Below are positions 10,900-21,600 of a stretch of DNA of 64,000 bases, piece after piece. A program made the translations under genes and the position numbers. The notes beneath the pieces were generated by a model that ran no database searches, was not told the origin of the DNA, and worked only from the letters and a program-made list of their open reading frames with translations. The DNA comes from Amblyomma americanum (lineage: Eukaryota; Arthropoda; Arachnida; Ixodida; Ixodidae). The stretch spans positions 104,603,048-104,667,047 of the forward strand of contig NC_135500.1 of assembly GCF_052857255.1 (NCBI RefSeq), read 5' to 3'. Numbering within the stretch: the stretch's first letter is position 1; each line of letters begins with the position of its first letter.

Positions 10900-12708
10900 A
10901 TGGGCGTGCCGCAGGGCTCTGTCCTATCACCATTTCTGTTTAATGTGGCCATGTCGGTGGTGCCGGCCTCCCTCCCCACGAGCGGGCGACACCATGTGTA
11001 CATGTCCATATATGCAGACGACATAGCTCTGTGGTGCCGGGGACCACCGGGCGAGGCGTTCCGCGTGCGGGGGTGCCTTCAGGAAGCCCTGACCGCAATC
11101 GATGCCAGCTTGCGCGGCCTTGGTCTGTCGCTGAGCGCGGACAAATCGGTGGCTATGGCCTGCGTTTCGCGCTCGCGCGCGCACCTTGCGCCACTGTCAC
11201 TGGACGGGACTCCGATTCCTTGGCGTAAATCGGTGCGGTACCTTGGCCTGGACATCGACTGGCGCCTTTCCTTCCGCCCCGCGGCGACCAAGGCCTGTCT
11301 GCAGAAGAAGAGGATCACCGCCGCCGTGCACAAGCTCACCGCTCGAGGCCAGGGCATCTCCCAGCAAGCCGCGCTGCGTCTATACAATGCCGCAGCTTTG
11401 GGGGCGGTGCTCTATGCGCTGCCGCTCGTCACGGTGCGCAAGCCGTGCTGGAAGAAGCTCGAGCTTCAGCACCGCAAGTCCCTGCGCGTGTGCCTAGGCC
11501 TGCCCAAAAACTCGCAGCGCGCCGCAACGTTGGCCGAGGCAGGAGTGTGGCCCCTTGAGCTCCAAGCAGCGCGCAGGGCACTGAATCACATCGACCGGCT
11601 TCACCGCGCACCGGACGGCGGTTCGCTGCTGCAGCGTATGCGCTCGCACCCGCGCTCACGAATGGGCGCGGCGCTGCTCGAATATGAGCAATTGACCCAA
11701 GGCCCACCCCCCTACGGCTCCTGCGCGCCCTGGCCTGCTGCCTCGGAGGTACAGCGAGAGATCGTCGGCATCGCGGGAGAGCGGGACACACCCCTCTGTG
11801 CTGTGCAGCAGCTGGCCAGAGCCGTCATACACGAGGAGCTCCAGGACCATCTCCTCGTGTACACCGACGGCTCAGTAGCCCGCGACAGCTGCTCCCTTGC
11901 TGCGGCGGCCACCATCCCCGCCCTGCGACTGCACAGCCAGCAACACGCAACCTTCCTGGGCTCCTCCACCACGGCGGAGTTGATGGGGATCCGGCTCGGG
12001 CTGGACCTGCTGCTCACCCTCGGCCCTCCGCCGCCCAGGAGTGCTCTCCTGTGCGACTCCCGCGCCGCCCTCAGCCGCCTGCAATCTAACGGCCGCGGTA
12101 CCCCACTAGTGCGGGAAATTCGCTCGCGCATCGAGCGCCTCGCGCAGAGAGGTTGTGCCGTGCGTGCACAGTGGCTGCCCGGTCACTGCGGCATCGCCGG
12201 CAACGAAGAAGCTGACGACCTCGCGACCGCTGCACACCAACTACCTGCCAGCGATCTGCCCCTTGCGCTGGAGGACGTGCGTGCGGCCATCCACGACCAT
12301 CTCCGAAAGCAGCACCCCGACCCACGCATCGCGGGAGGTGAGCGCATCGACAGCGTCACCGGCTGTCGCGCACTTACACGGTCACAACGTGCAATGATCC
12401 TCCGCGCGCGCATTGGCTGCGTGTGGCCCGGGGAACGACGGGTGCGTCACGGAATCGCGACGAGTGATGTGTGTGACGGATGCGGTGCAGTAGAAACTCT
12501 AGAACACCTGCTCCTTCGCTGCTCCGCGTTCGCCGATGCTCGTCGCGATATGCTCGCGGCCTATAGGGCGCAGGGCATACTACCAGACTCCATCAAGACG
12601 CTATTGTGGCCGCAGGGCAGTGCGCGCACTCGTGAGCGAACTTTGGTGAGCCTCTGTGCATTCCTCGAACACACGGGCTTGACGTCCCGTCTGTTCTCTG
12701 TCAGGTAG
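10900..12708 (+). pseudogene. LINE RT C-terminal half, RNase H and zinc motif
   Basis: The 602-codon open part starts at MGVPQGSVLSPFLF and has YADD at residues 38-41, followed by the thumb region. The RNase H domain comes next: VYTDGS near residue 320, TAELMG near 358, CDSRAAL near 384, and WLPGHCGIAGNEEADD near 424-440, which together supply the D-E-D-D set. A CDGC...H...C zinc-type motif lies near 524-540. An RNase H of this kind is typical of the I/R1-like LINE groups and degrades the RNA strand during cDNA synthesis. This part is intact; only the upstream frameshift and missing 5' region prevent a full protein. Confidence 0.9.
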
Positions 12709-13083
12709 TTTCACGCAGTGACCGAACGCTCCGCGAGTTCTACCTTGAACGATTAATAACTGGACGCCCCACTCCAGTTGTAACCAACACAGTGCTGTGC
12801 GCGTGTGTGATTTAATACTTTTTAAATGAACTAATCACGCGCATAACCTGGACACATTTCTTATTGTGTAAATAGTTTGTACATATTACTTCTCCCCCTA
12901 TCCTCTCTTCCTGTCCCCTCACCTCTTTAATTTCATTTCTCCATTCTTCCTGCTGTCCTTTATTTCCGCTGCCCCAGCTCAGGTGCTTCAGTATCGATGG
13001 CAGATGCCGGGGCTAGCAAAAATCTTTTCCTTCCTTTTTACTATTAATATTATTTTTTTTTAATAAAACCACTACCACCGCCA

Positions 13084-13098
13084 CCCCTAAATTGTTTG
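13084..13098 (+). repeat. Right target-site duplication of LINE 10174-13083
   Basis: Exact copy of 10159-10173. Confidence 0.93.
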
Positions 13099-14592
13099 GC
13101 CGCACTATGGCGCCCCTGGCAGCCTGGTGTGCTTTTCTGTCCATCACTGTGCCACTAGCACGGCTGGCGCAAAAAAAGGAAAGGAGTAGAGCGTGCATAG
13201 TAAATTCATTCTAATCAAAACACTGCTTTAATGCAGCAAAGTTTGTAACGGGCGATATGTTCTTCTTTATCTGAAGATCTTAGGCCTTCCTATCGCACCA
13301 AAAGAAAAGCTACAAAATAAAAATAAAATTGAGGGCTATTGAGTTCGTTTAGGGCATAAAACGACAGGTTTAACGAGTTCTGACAGCGGCTCCTGTTCAG
13401 AAAGCAGACACGCATGCGTTCTTCATAATATGTAATAGACCATGCCATATCTATATAATTTCCTGCTTTCAACAAGCCACACGAGAGTGAAAAGTGGCGT
13501 TCCCAGTTGGTGCATACTTAGCCTTGCTTTTCTTGGAAGGGTTTGCGGCCTGGAAGTGTTTGGTTTTGGGATGTCTATGATTCCCCTTGCTGAAGGTATT
13601 TTATTAGCCCATTTACAGTGAACATTATATCAGTGCATAAAATATGTGTGCGTGGCCTCGGTGTAGCGGATCTGACTCTCAACCCGAAGCTCAAGTAATC
13701 TATTCCCGATTTATTACACCCCCTTTAGTTTTCAGCGCAATTAAGTTACCTCTAACTTTTAAATGTCCTAATAACTAATGAAATCAAGAAGTCCTAGTGA
13801 AAATCAAGAAGAGAACGATGATATGCACCCTATGTCCAGTAAATATGGGGTCCATATCAACATTCACTTCTTGATTTCATCAAATCAGCCCACCTTTTTT
13901 CATTTAGTTAAGGATCTTTCTCATCTCTCACTTCAAACTTTTTATGCCCTGAGGCAATATACATTGCTTCAAAAAAAATGGCGGGTAACTGGATCCAGTT
14001 ATCCCCATCCTCGTTGTCGTTTTTCTCCGCGTCCGGGTCATCGTCTCTCGCGCGTTCCCGGCACGTTTTGGTAGAACTTTCGTCTTTAGAATCTTCGTCT
14101 TCTCTTGCGAATTCTCACCGCGCGAATCTTCGCTTTGCAAGTCCCTGGTAGCGTTTCCGCTCCTCGAGCAAGAATCCCTTCTTTGGCCTCTGTCTCGGAG
14201 CAAGCGCAGAGATCTAGCGGAGTCCTTTGTCTCGTTAGGCTTAGTTGCGGCGTAGTCACTGGCGAACTTTAAAACTGGATAAAAAGTCGCAAAATTGGCG
14301 TACTGTTTGGAAGTTGGTATCCAGAGGCTTCGGATATCCTGCTTTCCTCGCACACCAAGAATGGTTGGGCCACGTCCGCTTTAACCCAGTAAAATTAGCG
14401 CACAATGCGTGAGCCCGGCCGACATGCGTCCGCCAGCGCCTACGCAACGACAGGCATTCCAACGACGGGCGCAACGACGAAGAACGTGGTGTGACGTCAT
14501 TCCAAACGGCGGCGGTGGCGAGCCGCGCGGTGTGACTTTATGTCAGAGGGTGCGGCGAGCGCGCAAAGCACAGTAACCGTCTCACATGTCTC
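13099..14592. other. No gene recognised; one perfect 14-bp inverted repeat
   Basis: Open frames here are short and lack motifs. ATGAAATCAAGAAG at 13779-13792 is repeated as its exact reverse complement at 13867-13880, and AACTGGATCCAGTT at 13987-14000 is its own reverse complement. The right part (14050-14560) is GC-rich, and I could not assign it to a repeat family. Confidence 0.5.
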
Positions 14593-14648
14593 GGTTGACA
14601 CCCGAACCGCGCCGTAAAGGAAGGAATAAAGGAGGGAGGGAACGAAAC
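14593..14648 (-). mobile_element. Type A SINE fragment
   Basis: A short minus-strand match to the end of the type A body (GACACCCGAACCGCGCCGTAA, then GGAATAAAGGAGGGAG). It is too short to show its own boundaries. Confidence 0.6.
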
Positions 14649-15060
14649 AAAGAGAAAACTGAAAATTTAAAGCTGCATTTCGAGGACAAGCGCGGCGGTG
14701 CGCAGCGGCGGAACAACTCTAGCTCGGTGCTACTAGTGGCGCATGTGCAGTTGTGAATACGCAGCCAGAGAGAGAGAGAAATATCAGCCTCGAGGCGCGC
14801 GTTGTGACGTCATGTGCCTCCTCGGAGTGCGGCCACGGCGAAATCGCAATGTCGCGGCCAGTATAGCTTTCGCTTTCATAACGGGAGAGAACACCGCGCC
14901 CTGGGAGTACCCCTCGTTTCTGATTGAAAAGCACCATATTACTTATCCGGGATTTGAATGCAAATTTGTCTGTTGGTCAAAAATTGCCGAATGTTTTGAA
15001 AGGCGTTTGGGCCTTTGTTAGTATGTGAGGGGTGGGTGAGAATGATCTCCTAGGTCATAA
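14649..15060. other. No gene recognised
   Basis: GC-rich then AT-rich sequence up to the 3' end of the RTE element. A GAGAGAGAGAG run lies near 14770. Confidence 0.45.
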
Positions 15061-15115
15061 CGATCATCATTATCAGCCTTAGTATACCCACCGCACGGCA
15101 AAAGCCTCTCCCATT

Positions 15116-16029
15116 TCACTCCAAATAACCGTCTTTTGCCAACGTCATCCACGTTTTGCCTGCAAACTTCTTAACCTCATCCGCCCACATAACCTTCTGC
15201 CGGCCCCTGCTACGCTTACTTTCTCTTCGAATCCACTCTGTTACCCTTAAGGACCAGCGGTTTTCTTGCCTTCGCATTACAAGCCCTGCCCAGGCCCATT
15301 TCTTCCTCTTGATTTCGACTAGGATGTCATTAAGCCGCGTTTGTTCGCTCAGCCACTTTTCCCGCTTGCGGTACCTTAACATTACACTTATCATTTTTCT
15401 TTCCATGGCTCGCTGCGTTGTCCTTAACTTAAGCAGAACCCTTTTCGTGAGCCTCCACGTTTCTGCCCCGTAGGTGAGTACCGGTGAGATACAGCTGTCG
15501 TACACTTTTCTCTTGAAGGATATTGGTAAACTGCCATTCATGATTTGAGACAACCTGAAATGTGCTCTCCAGCCAATTCTTATCCTTCTAGTTATTTCCC
15601 TCTCATGATCCGGATCAGCTGTCACTACCTGCCCTAAGTAGACGTATTCCTTTACCCCAGCCAGGCGCTCACTGCCAACTTTGAACTGCTGTTTCCTTGC
15701 TAGACTGTTGAGCATTACTTTGGTTTTCTGCATGTGAATTTTTAGACTCAGCATTTTAATCTGAGTGTCTCACTCATTGGTCATGGTTTGCAGTTCACCT
15801 CCTGAGTGACTCAGCAAGGCAGTGTCATCAGCGAATCGCAGATTATTTAGGTAATCTTCATGTACTCTTATTTCGAACTGTTCCCAATTTAGGGCTCGGA
15901 TTACCTCCTGTAAACAGGCGGGGAATAGCATTGGCGAGATCGTGTCTCCTTGCCTAACGCCCTTTCTTTTTGGAATTTTATTGCTGATTATATGGACCAC
16001 TATGGTAGCGGTGCAGTTGCTATATATAT
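15116..16029 (-). pseudogene. RTE LINE reverse transcriptase, C-terminal half
   Basis: Reading down from 16029, the frame gives the end of the RT palm: RKGVRQGDTISPMLF, then FADDTALL with FADD at residues 56-59 of the part starting at 16000. A TGA at about 15770 interrupts, followed by KTKVMLNS, the YLGQVVTADPDHE block, LTYGAETW, and a C-terminal end with GRQKVMWADEVKKFAGKTW. These are the hallmark blocks of RTE-clade RTs. The N-terminal half is at 36433-36859 on the far side of the LTR element. Confidence 0.9.
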
Positions 16030-16196
16030 TTTTACGACGAAGTGGCAGTGGAAGGCGAAGTGGCCTCTCGCGTGAACGTACGAACGAAGAAGAAGAGGTT
16101 AATGCAGCTCCCTGTTCGTGTGAGTGCTCCCTGCTAGGAACCCTTTATTCTAACCCCCAACACTTGTAAATAAATGTAAATAGTATTTCCCGTAAC
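16030..16196 (+). repeat. Left LTR of the Ty3/gypsy element (with internal deletion)
   Basis: This aligns from TTTTACGAC (TGCTACGAC in the right LTR) to CCCGTAAC. It contains the shared blocks GCGAAGTGGCCTCTCGC, GAGGTTAATGCAGC, GTGCTCCCTGCTAGGAAC and TGTAAATAAATGTAAATAGT (an AATAAA site). It is about 61 bp shorter than the right LTR because one block after TTAATGCAGC is missing. The expected initial TG has been lost. Confidence 0.88.
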
Positions 16197-16258
16197 GTCC
16201 TTGGTGGAGGTGCGGCAAGAAGGAACTACGTAGCGGACGATGCCTACCACGGCGGACA

Positions 16259-16812
16259 ATGACGGAAGCATCCCTCCAAGATTCGGCAGCATCGGTGTCT
16301 TCCGTCGTCCTCACTCACTCCCGTGACCTTGAACCCTTCTCTGGGGACGATGACGCCGACGTCGAGATTTCGCTTCGAAGGTATGAACGGTGCAGCGCTA
16401 ACAACCGCTCTGACCAAACTTTCATGTTTGCGAACACTGTTTTTACCTTAAGGGCACGGCGTTCAAGTGGTATCATACCAACGAAGACACACTGACCATT
16501 TGGGCTGACTGCACGCAGATGCTTATCGAACTTTTCGGCAAACCATTCGGCCGGCAGCTTGCCGCTAAAAGAGATGTTGGCAGTCGCGCCCAGTCATCCA
16601 CGGAGTCCTACGTCTCTTATATTCAAGATAAGTTGTCTTGGTGCTACACAATGGATACAAAGATGAGCGAGGCTGACAAAGTCGGACATGTGCTCAAGGG
16701 CATCGCAGACGACGCCTTCAATCTGCTCATCTTCAAAAACTGGGACAAGATCGCCGACATCATAAAAGAATGCCGCCGCTTCGAGGACGCCAAAAGCCGA
16801 CTGATAACCTAA
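16259..16812 (+). pseudogene. Ty3/gypsy gag (capsid part), frameshifted
   Basis: Translation starts at ATG 16259 with a block around PFSGDDDADVEISLRRYE and runs to about 16450, where it shifts frame. It resumes in the frame of 16519-16812 with FKWYHTNEDTLTIWADC, QLAAKRDVG, ESYVSYIQDKL, MSEADKVGHVLKGIADDAF and IIKECRRFEDAKSR. This block order is that of Ty3/gypsy capsid proteins, which package the element RNA. A TAA at 16810-16812 stops it before the nucleocapsid part, which appears after another shift at 17013. Confidence 0.85.
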
Positions 16813-17012
16813 CATATCGCAGGCCTGCCTAAAACGGCTGCGTCTTCCTCCTGTCAAGATCTTTGATCTCGGAACCAGCCTAAAGTCACCTGAGAACGTG
16901 ACCCGTATTGTGCGCTGTGAGCTTGAAGCAATTGGTCTGGCTGACTTAGCAACTCCTGTGGCCGACCAGCCGTTGACCCTTAATCTTATTCAAGCCGTCT
17001 TGCGACAGGTAA

Positions 17013-18311
17013 TTGATAGCTTTGGCTACAGCTCAGTCGCCGCTATTTATCCCCCAAGTACTCGAGGTCCCTCTTCTTTATCCTGTCTGGCCTGTTTACG
17101 CCACTCCTCGACCACGCAATCCCTCCGATTGGCGTACGCCTGACGACAGCCCCATATGCTTCAATTGTCCCCGTGTAGGCCACATCGCGCGTCATTGCCA
17201 AAGTCGATGGTACTCCTCCCAGCGTACCCGTTCCTCCACTCCCTCTTCTCGCCCCGACGCTTCCCGCTCAAGCTCTTTCTCGCGATCCTTGGAGTCATTA
17301 AGCTCCAACACTGACGTCTCGCCGCCCCTCTTCATCCTGTCACCATCCCCACAGCGCCGCCAGCCCGGTTTTCCACAACGACCACTCGCTACCTCTCCTA
17401 GCCCCTACGGACTATCACAGGCGGAAAACTCTTCTGCAGCCTGTAGAGATGATGCTGCAGTGACGACCCAGCCCCAAAATCCTCGTTTAGTTCTTCGTGC
17501 TCCGCGGAATTTACTGACTATACAAGTAGATGGAGCCGTCTCTGCTGTGGTTGACGCGGGCGCCCACATTTCTGTCATTAGTTCCGACCTACTTCGCCGC
17601 CTCCGCAAAGCAATGACGCCTGCTCCTACAGCCGTTGTTCGAGTTGCCGATAGAACAGCGTCCGTAGTCCTCGGCCTGTGTGCTGCTCGCGCGACGATTT
17701 TTGATCGCCAAACCACCGTGCTCTTTAGCGTTCTCAAGCAGTGCCCTCATGAAATCATACTGGTCCTTGATTTCCTTAGTGAGTACGCAGCCCTTATTGA
17801 CTGTGTTACGAGTTTTGTTGAGTTGGACCTACCGTTCCCCTTCGAACCGCCTGCCGCAGTTGTGCACCGTCTCTGTACTGCCGAGTTCACCCCCTTACCA
17901 TCTGCAACCGCTACTTACGTTTTGTTTAAATCTGTTTCACCCCTTCCCGACGGCCAGTACGTCATCACTCCTGGCTTTGATTTACCCCTCATTAAGACTG
18001 CTGCCCTTGCAGACAGAGTTGTCACAGTATCGGCCAACAGCGCATGTCTACCTGTTCTCAACTTCAGTACTCAGGTCGAGACGTTTCCTCAAGGCATGTG
18101 CCTCGCCACGCTGTCCCCGACCGACGAGTACGTGATCTCCGCAGTCACAAACTGTGTATCGCCCTCTACGGACGGTCATTTCACAGCTGTTTTGAGACCT
18201 GACCATTATGCCAATATGATCACTTCTGATCTATCCGCATACCAAGCACAGGCGCTTACCCATTTACTTGCATCCTTTCAGGACATATTTGATTTCAATG
18301 ACCGCACTTAA
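17013..18311 (+). pseudogene. Ty3/gypsy nucleocapsid zinc knuckle and protease, cut by the Kolobok insertion
   Basis: A 432-codon frame. Residues 49-62 form a CCHC zinc knuckle (CFNCPRVGHIARHC), followed by a Ser/Pro-rich linker. An aspartic protease domain starts near 168; its active site reads D-A-G at 181-183 where D-T-G or D-S-G is normal. Further on are the protease-RT linker and a LLASFQDIFDF block, which in this family lies just before the RT. The frame ends at a TAA that is part of the TTAA at the insertion point. The same frame carries on at 33176 beyond the inserted transposon, into the QHRINTG block. Confidence 0.9.
18308..18311. repeat. TTAA target-site duplication, left of Kolobok
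   Basis: TTAA directly precedes the left terminal repeat of the Kolobok element, and the same four bases follow its right terminal repeat at 33172-33175. TTAA duplication is the known signature of Kolobok (and piggyBac) elements. Confidence 0.9.
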
Positions 18312-18326
18312 AGGGGTCGTGAAGTG
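18312..18326 (+). repeat. Kolobok left terminal inverted repeat
   Basis: AGGGGTCGTGAAGTG, matching the reverse complement of 33157-33171 at 12 of 15 positions. Confidence 0.85.
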
Positions 18327-18641
18327 TTTTCCGAAAATTTTGGACGACGTGTATATTTGGAATTCTGACCCTTCATTCTATAGCGTACAGTGATTCGTTT
18401 CATCGTCCAGGTTGATCGAATAGCGAAAAAAAGTTAATTTCGATTTCCTGGCACGCGTCCTCCTCAACTCTACAGGAAACGTCATCATAAGTAGCCAATC
18501 CGAGACTTCTGTTGCCGACACAACATGGCGGCTTAGCGAGGCCTGCTGGCCCATAGTTGACCGAGGTCAGAGCACTATATGTACTCAAATGTGGCGTCAA
18601 AATGACGTCACGCTGCATCACGCGCAGAAGGTAATTTAAAA
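18327..18641 (+). promoter_or_regulatory. Kolobok left flank, presumed promoter and 5' UTR of the P2X7-like gene
   Basis: There is no open frame of note. The region lies between the left terminal repeat and the first ATG at 18642, which sits in a favourable AAAATGG context. No clear TATA box is visible. Promoter function is inferred from position only. Confidence 0.4.
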
Positions 18642-21600
18642 ATGGCCGATCTTCCCGAGCTGCAGCGTCGCTTGCTGGAAAGGAGTCGGCTGTTGGGGTT
18701 TGAGCCGTACGGCGACACACCTTGCGGGTGCCAGATCAGCCGTCGTCAGAGGATGACAGCGGCGGCAGTGACAATGGCTGCGAAGACGGAGCGTGCGGCC
18801 AGCAACTAGCGGTCGTAGCCCGCGGCAAAACCGCTACTTGCGGAAGCCCCGACCGTGAGCCTCCCGAACCAGGACGGGTCGGGAATACACACTGGTATGT
18901 CCGAATCTTGTTGCTTACGTTGAGCAGTTTTCGAGAGAGTGCAATCGCTAACCGAAGCATTCGAATAGGTGTTTCTGCGGGCGGTGCGTGTCGATGCCCA
19001 CTGCACTCGAGAGCACCTGCAGCCGCGAGAATCCGACAGCGACTGTGAAGCAGCCGTCCGGGTGCATCACGGAGCACCCCCACTTTTACACCCTGTGCCT
19101 CGACGAGGTGGTGCTTACGGTGGCACTGCAAATGCTTTTGGATCATGGGCTACACGTCGAGCACACAAGGTAAGAACAATGCTCAAAGGGAGACGCAGCA
19201 TGAACAAGCGACCGCCTTTTTTTGCTCTTTTCTCACATGCGAAGCGCTGTAATCAAACGGGGAGCCAGTGCTCATCAAAGACTTCAACCTAGAGATAACT
19301 TCTGGGATGACATCGTTCCCTAGGAAAATGCGTAAATGCGCCGATGTGTTTGCACTAGGTGCCACGGTATGTATACACATCGCGGCACGCAAGTGCGAAC
19401 ACGACATCGGAAGTCTTTTTTCATATGCGTGGACGATCACGATATTTTGCTACTCAGGCGGTAAAATATTCTCGAGTAAACGAGCAAGTAGATGAGACGT
19501 GTCTTCTGGCATCTGTGAACTTGGATAATGCAGTTGAAGATCATGCACATAGTTGTAAGGGTCTGGCCAGACACATTTCTGTTTTATTGGCTGAGTTTAC
19601 ATTCTTAACAGGTGCAGCACTAGAGAAGCCGATTGCAATGGAAAGGATTGTGAGAACTGCAGTAAAATCAGTACAAAACAATCAATCCTTTATTTCGAAG
19701 GAGACTGTACAAAATGGAATTTCATAGCAAAGTAATCTAGCCCCACTCACTGCCAGAACAATCACCATCACAGCGCTGTCCTCATTGCCATCTTTTTTTG
19801 GCAACGTGCATTAGGTGGTAACATTCTATAGTGTGCCATACAAATCGTTTCGATTAAAAAGAATTTGCTGATAGACTTCATTGCATCCATCATCACTTCT
19901 ACTAATGTGTGGATGCTTGTGCCACAGCATGGTGTATAAAATCCGCATCTTCAGCAGTCACACAGTAAACCTGTCTTAAATGTGTCGACACTGGCATCTT
20001 GCATGTGCTGACGGTGCAAGGCATACCTCTTTGAAACTCCGAGCTGTTCCGCAGCTCCACCCACCAGCTCTAAAGTTGTAAAGTGGTAGGGCCGACCAGC
20101 GTGACAGAAGAGGTGGTATCACAAAATCAAACAGAATTATTTAATTACACAAATAGCTTTGCATTGAACACCGCACAAAAAGTGCTTGCCTTGGTTTCGA
20201 TGACTGTTGGTTTCCCTCGTTTGTAAGTCATAATAAGCCCCTCATTTCCCTCACTTATTTGCTCAGCAGCTTCAGAAGAGGTGCTAGCAATCTTGACGTC
20301 ACAAGCCGCATGAGAGAGTTCTCTCACAGCTTCTGCCCTCGTCACTCACATTCCTACGTGACACTTTTAGTAACCGCCATGGATGAGGGTGGCAGTAATG
20401 AACACTCTCAAGGTTATGTTACATGCAGCATAAAAATCACCGATAGCAGAAGACTGGGCAGCTGCTACCACAGCTAAGTTGGTAGAGCATGGGGCGCAAA
20501 ATTTGGAGGTTGAGGGTTCAGACTCACTGGCAGCATGTGGTTGTTTTGTTCTTTTGCTTTCTGATTCATCACATAATTACAGTAACAATTTTGCATTGAT
20601 GAACAGCACGAAAAAATAGAAACATTCCACTATGCTTGCCTTGGCTTCGATGACGGTCGGCTTTAGTTTGAAAGTTGCAACTTTCTATGTGAAATCTGTG
20701 AAACACTTCACTCAATAAAGACAGATTCTTCAGAAGACCTGCACAGCAACCGGGTGGTGCAACCTTTACTGTCGCCCAATATGTGTTTTTACCTGCCACG
20801 GCAGTAATGTTCGTTCAATTCAATTCAATTCCATTTATTTTCCAGAAAATTCTGGCCGCTGCCTGGACTAAAAGCTGTAGGTATACAGCTTGACGAGGCC
20901 CAGGCAGCCGTTGCAAGGCATAGAAGCAGACTTTGTTGAGAACATTTACATACACACACAAAAAAATGAACACATAGTCAGGTTACAGTTTTCACAAAAA
21001 ACAGGACAGCCAGAAAGCACAAAATCATCAATAAATTACAATAGGGAAATACAGAAAACATATATACATAAGATACAAGGGAGCAGCTGTACTTGGGCGC
21101 GAATTATACGTCAGGAATTATTTATGAAGAAATATTTCGCGCAATGCTTTCTTAGTAGGGTTATTTATGTCTTTATATCTATTTAAAATTACTGGAAGAT
21201 TGTGCTGTAGTGCTTGGAACTTATAGTCAGTGCGAAAATGGGGAACTAAGTGTCTGTGTTGCGAGTATTAACTGTGTGATCGTTCTGTTTCAGTAGCGCT
21301 GTGCCTTCTATCATATACCTAAAGGATGTCAACAGATGAAATGAAAGCAATATTCGGAATTCATACATACTTTGAATTTTTAACACACTGAATATTTCAA
21401 AAGCTTGCCATGTGTGGCTTAGGTAATCAAGATTGGCAATGTGACGTGACGTATAGCTTTCTTTTGCAGAAGGTAAATTTTTTCTAGGTTGGTCTTAGTT
21501 GTCAACCAGACTAATGAGCAATAGCTTATTTGCGAGACAAATAATGCATTATATATTTGTAGCTTTATTTTACCACGAAGGAACGCGCGGCAACGAGAAA

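Larger units (their letters stand above)
10174..13083 (+). mobile_element. I/R1-group-like LINE, 5'-truncated, with 15-bp target duplication
   Basis: The insertion is bounded by a perfect 15-bp duplication, so both ends are exact. It starts inside the linker before the RT and runs through RT, RNase H and a C-terminal zinc motif into a 3' UTR of about 375 bp that ends TTTAATAAAACCACTACCACCG. The coding part is GC-rich compared with its surroundings. Three other 3' pieces of the same family lie at 39680-39985, 40537-41209 and 42056-42325. The perfect duplication suggests a fairly young insertion. Confidence 0.93.

Noticed and set aside
11429..12413. Several minus-strand frames of 64-139 codons
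   Set aside because: Antisense shadows of the GC-rich RT/RNase H frame at 10900-12708.
15156..15473. 105-codon plus-strand frame
   Set aside because: Antisense to the RTE RT C-terminal part, which has clear motifs.
18736..19146. 136-codon minus-strand frame
   Set aside because: Antisense to exons 1 and 2 of the P2X7-like gene, whose exons splice in frame.
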